Below are positions 29,501 to 31,630 of a DNA stretch of 31,630 bases, piece after piece. The DNA comes from Mesaphorura yosii (Eukaryota; Arthropoda; Collembola; Poduromorpha; Tullbergiidae): assembly GCA_009869945.1 (NCBI GenBank), contig WIXG01000623.1, forward strand, positions 1-31,630. Reading direction: 5' to 3'. A program made the translations under genes and the position numbers. The notes beneath the pieces are model-generated. The model saw nothing but the letters and a program-made list of their open reading frames with translations, was not told the DNA's origin and searched no databases. Position 1 is the stretch's first letter. The number at the start of each line of letters is the position of its first letter.

Positions 29501-31630
29501 TTCGTGGACGTCATCCACTCGAACGGCGACTCGCTGCTCATGGGCGGGCTCGGCTCGTGGGAACCGATGGGCCACGTCGACTTTTACCCGAACGGAGGGC
29601 GCGTGCAGAAGGGCTGCTCGAACCTTTTCCTTGGCGCAGTCCGCGATTTCCTCTGGGCAGCGTCGGACGGCGACGGCCGGAGCCTGTGCAACCACCGCCG
29701 GGCGTACAAATTCTTCACCGAGTCGGTGAGCCCAAAATGCTCCTTCCCGGCGTTTACGTGCGACTCGTACGACAAGTTCCTCACGGGCGCCTGCTTCTCC
29801 TGGGACGCGAACCGGTGCGGAAACATGGGCTACTATGCGGATCAGATGCCCGCGCAGAGCAAAGGAATTCTGTACCTGCTCACGAGGGAGGACGAACCTT
29901 TCTGTGGTGAGTGCAGAAATTAGGCCAAAAATGCAATTCGCGAACCGCGAGCGCAAATTGCAATTTATTGCATTGTTATTGTCGCTGGCGTGTCTCGTGC
30001 CTGTGCGAATTTTACGCATTTTAAGCCGCGTGCAGTGCTGCAAAACAAGTCCCTGTCGTATTCGTAGTCGTAATTGTGTAGTGTACGGCGGCAGTGACAG
30101 CGCTAATTTGCATGCATTGTTGTGCTATGCCTGCCGTGCGCGACGCGTAGGGCATAAAGAAACTTTCTCTCCATTAATCGTACGTGATGACTGCCGACGA
30201 CGACACGACACGACGAGACGTTAATGAGTGCGAGAATGAGTCAGCTGATTTTCTGCAAGGCGCTCCGTTTTCGGTATTTCGGCCGGTAATAATTAATATG
30301 CGCCATTAAAGACTTAATTACAAGTTGAGAATTGTGAATTGCGGCACTTAACCCAAATTCGGGCTGACCGCTGATTGGCTAATTTTTTGCTTTGTTTTTC
30401 GTTTCTTGCAGCCAACCAATACCGAATCACTGTCGAGAGCAGCCCGAGCCCGGTGCCGATTACGACATACGGTGGGCTGGAGGCGGTCGTCATCGACTCG
30501 GATTTCGTCAACGAGACGTTTCTCATCACGCAGACGGTCAAGGACTCGATGGTCGCCGGGGCCGTGCTGCAGAAACTCATCGTAGCCCACCCCGCCATCA
30601 CGGAACCCATCCAGATTCAGCTCAAGTACACTGCCTACCAGGGATGGCTCTACTCCGGCATCGCACGCTGGTCGATGGACTCCCTCATCATCACAAACGC
30701 GTACGGGAAGAGCATGAGCTTCTGCACGCGGCTTCTGCTCCCGAATGGAATCCCCGTCACGATCAGGCTCACGCCAGGAGTCTGCATCAACCGCTACACC
30801 GAGCCTGGAGCAGGCGCGGGAGTCACACCACCTTCGGGCTCGAACGCCATTGGTCCAGGGAACGCAAATACAAACGCGGGACGCCCTGGCTTCGGCGCAT
30901 TTCCTCACGGACATACGCACGTGAATAGCGGCTATGAAGGCAACGTCAACTCAATCACGGAGAATTCGACGTTCGTGCACGCCCATACACAGGCGCAGAA
31001 CGCCGCCGCTATCGCGGCTGACCTCGAGCTATCGCTCATGAAACCTCCGCGGGTCGTGCTCTCTAGCCCGTCTGTGTCTTCGTCGGGGCAGCAGCACGGC
31101 CACGCCATGGCGCCGCACGGCTCGGAAGAAGTCATCGGCCCGAGCTACCACGTCTCATCTGCCATCGGTTCGGGCTCCACAGGCGTTGGCGGTCTGCGAC
31201 CGCCTACCGCGGCGGCGACTGACTGGTCGCAGTGGCACCCCGTCGAGCCGCCCGCCGCCTGGGCCGCAAGGCACAAGCCAGGCAACAGGACGAGCATGCG
31301 CTACGGGACGCCCGTCGTGCTCTCGCCGGCCTCGTCGGAGGAGCGCGAGCAAGAACGGGAGCGTGAGGAGACGACAACAATGACGACGACGGACACGGAA
31401 GAGGGCGCGACAGTCACGGCGGTCATGAGTACACAAGACCCGGGCATCGAAAGCGCAGGCGCGAAGGAGAGGGAGAAGTTCCCCAACGGTGGCGGCGACA
31501 GCTCGACGGTGGCATCTCTGATGACGTCACTGACATCAAATTCGAGTACGAAAGTAGTCAAAGAACCCACAACCGTGGGAGACGAAGTCCTTCACGTGCT
31601 GGATAGAATTCAAATTCAAAATCAGGGCGA
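26535..31630 (+). CDS. Membrane-anchored pancreatic-type lipase, 3′ end outside window
   Basis: Predicted triglyceride/phospholipid lipase-family enzyme of the pancreatic lipase superfamily. Exons are 26535–26718, 27423–27852, 28075–28519, 29083–29178, 29294–29906 and 30412 onward, open to the window end. All joins keep phase, giving about 995 codons so far. Residues 1–56 are hydrophilic with Gln/His and Pro/Ala runs. Residues 57–79, created by the first splice (RILFA-LTALIIITLIVS...), form one strong transmembrane helix, suggesting a type II anchor. A charged linker follows to about 205. The lipase domain starts at CYGELGCF and FDYL..LP. It contains HGFGS (oxyanion), GFSLG (catalytic Ser about 410), GLDPAGP (Asp about 433), DFYPNGG and CNHRRA (His about 519), with a 23-residue Cys–Cys lid loop. 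The spacing matches human pancreatic lipase. Exon 3 has a Pro/Ala insertion before the oxyanion strand. Exon 6 begins with a possibly PLAT-like β region and continues as a Ser/Gly/Thr-rich tail. Confidence 0.9.

Noticed and set aside
29333..30043. Long minus-strand frame opposite lipase exon 5
   Set aside because: Shadow of GC-rich catalytic-domain coding sequence on the plus strand.
30392..30928. Plus-strand 178-codon frame in lipase exon 6
   Set aside because: It is in the wrong phase for the exon 5–6 join; the correct frame stays open to the end of the window.

Overview
This is eukaryotic, almost certainly arthropod, genomic DNA. Genes sit on both strands and are split by short GT–AG introns, mostly 70–100 bp. 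The coding content is typical of arthropods: gustatory/odorant-type seven-helix chemoreceptors, a C-type lectin, an SLC13 (Indy-like) transporter, a GT8 glucoside xylosyltransferase, a metal-dependent cyclase-family hydrolase and a pancreatic-type lipase. Chemoreceptor and lectin content together with the compact introns suggest a springtail (Collembola) or related lineage. That placement is inference, because no species marker is visible.

Layout. The first ~10.5 kb is a dynamic, decaying region. It holds an intact chemoreceptor gene (331–1662, +) and a truncated, frameshifted tandem copy of it (2129–2785). A degraded C2H2 zinc-finger relic follows, split by a 587-bp MITE with TA target duplications (3228–3814). 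Next come a secreted C-type lectin (4719–5334, −) with a tail-collar-like domain immediately downstream (4174–4584, −), a second chemoreceptor (7630–8837, −), a possible chemoreceptor fragment (9121–9351, −) and a frameshifted short-chain dehydrogenase relic (about 9990–10452, +).

From 11 to 20 kb the genes are intact and well ordered, arranged as two convergent pairs. The first pair is a 14-exon SLC13 transporter (11064–13994, +) against a membrane-anchored SRPBCC-like protein (14118–14982, −). The second is a glucoside xylosyltransferase (16970–18475, +) against a secreted cyclase/formamidase-like enzyme (19082–20090, −). In the first pair only 123 bp separate the stop codons. In the second pair, opposite-strand poly(A) signals lie side by side.

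From 20.1 to 26.5 kb I see no supported coding sequence. The region has simple repeats and a triple POU-octamer repeat, and probably holds promoter, 5′ UTR and intron sequence of the last gene. That gene (26535 to beyond the window end, +) encodes a lipase-family protein with an N-terminal membrane anchor, an apparently complete Ser-Asp-His triad and a long low-complexity C-terminal tail. The genes do not form one pathway; they look like ordinary genomic neighbours. Exon boundaries were worked out by hand from splice consensus, reading phase and protein-family conservation, and most exon-exon joins keep phase exactly.
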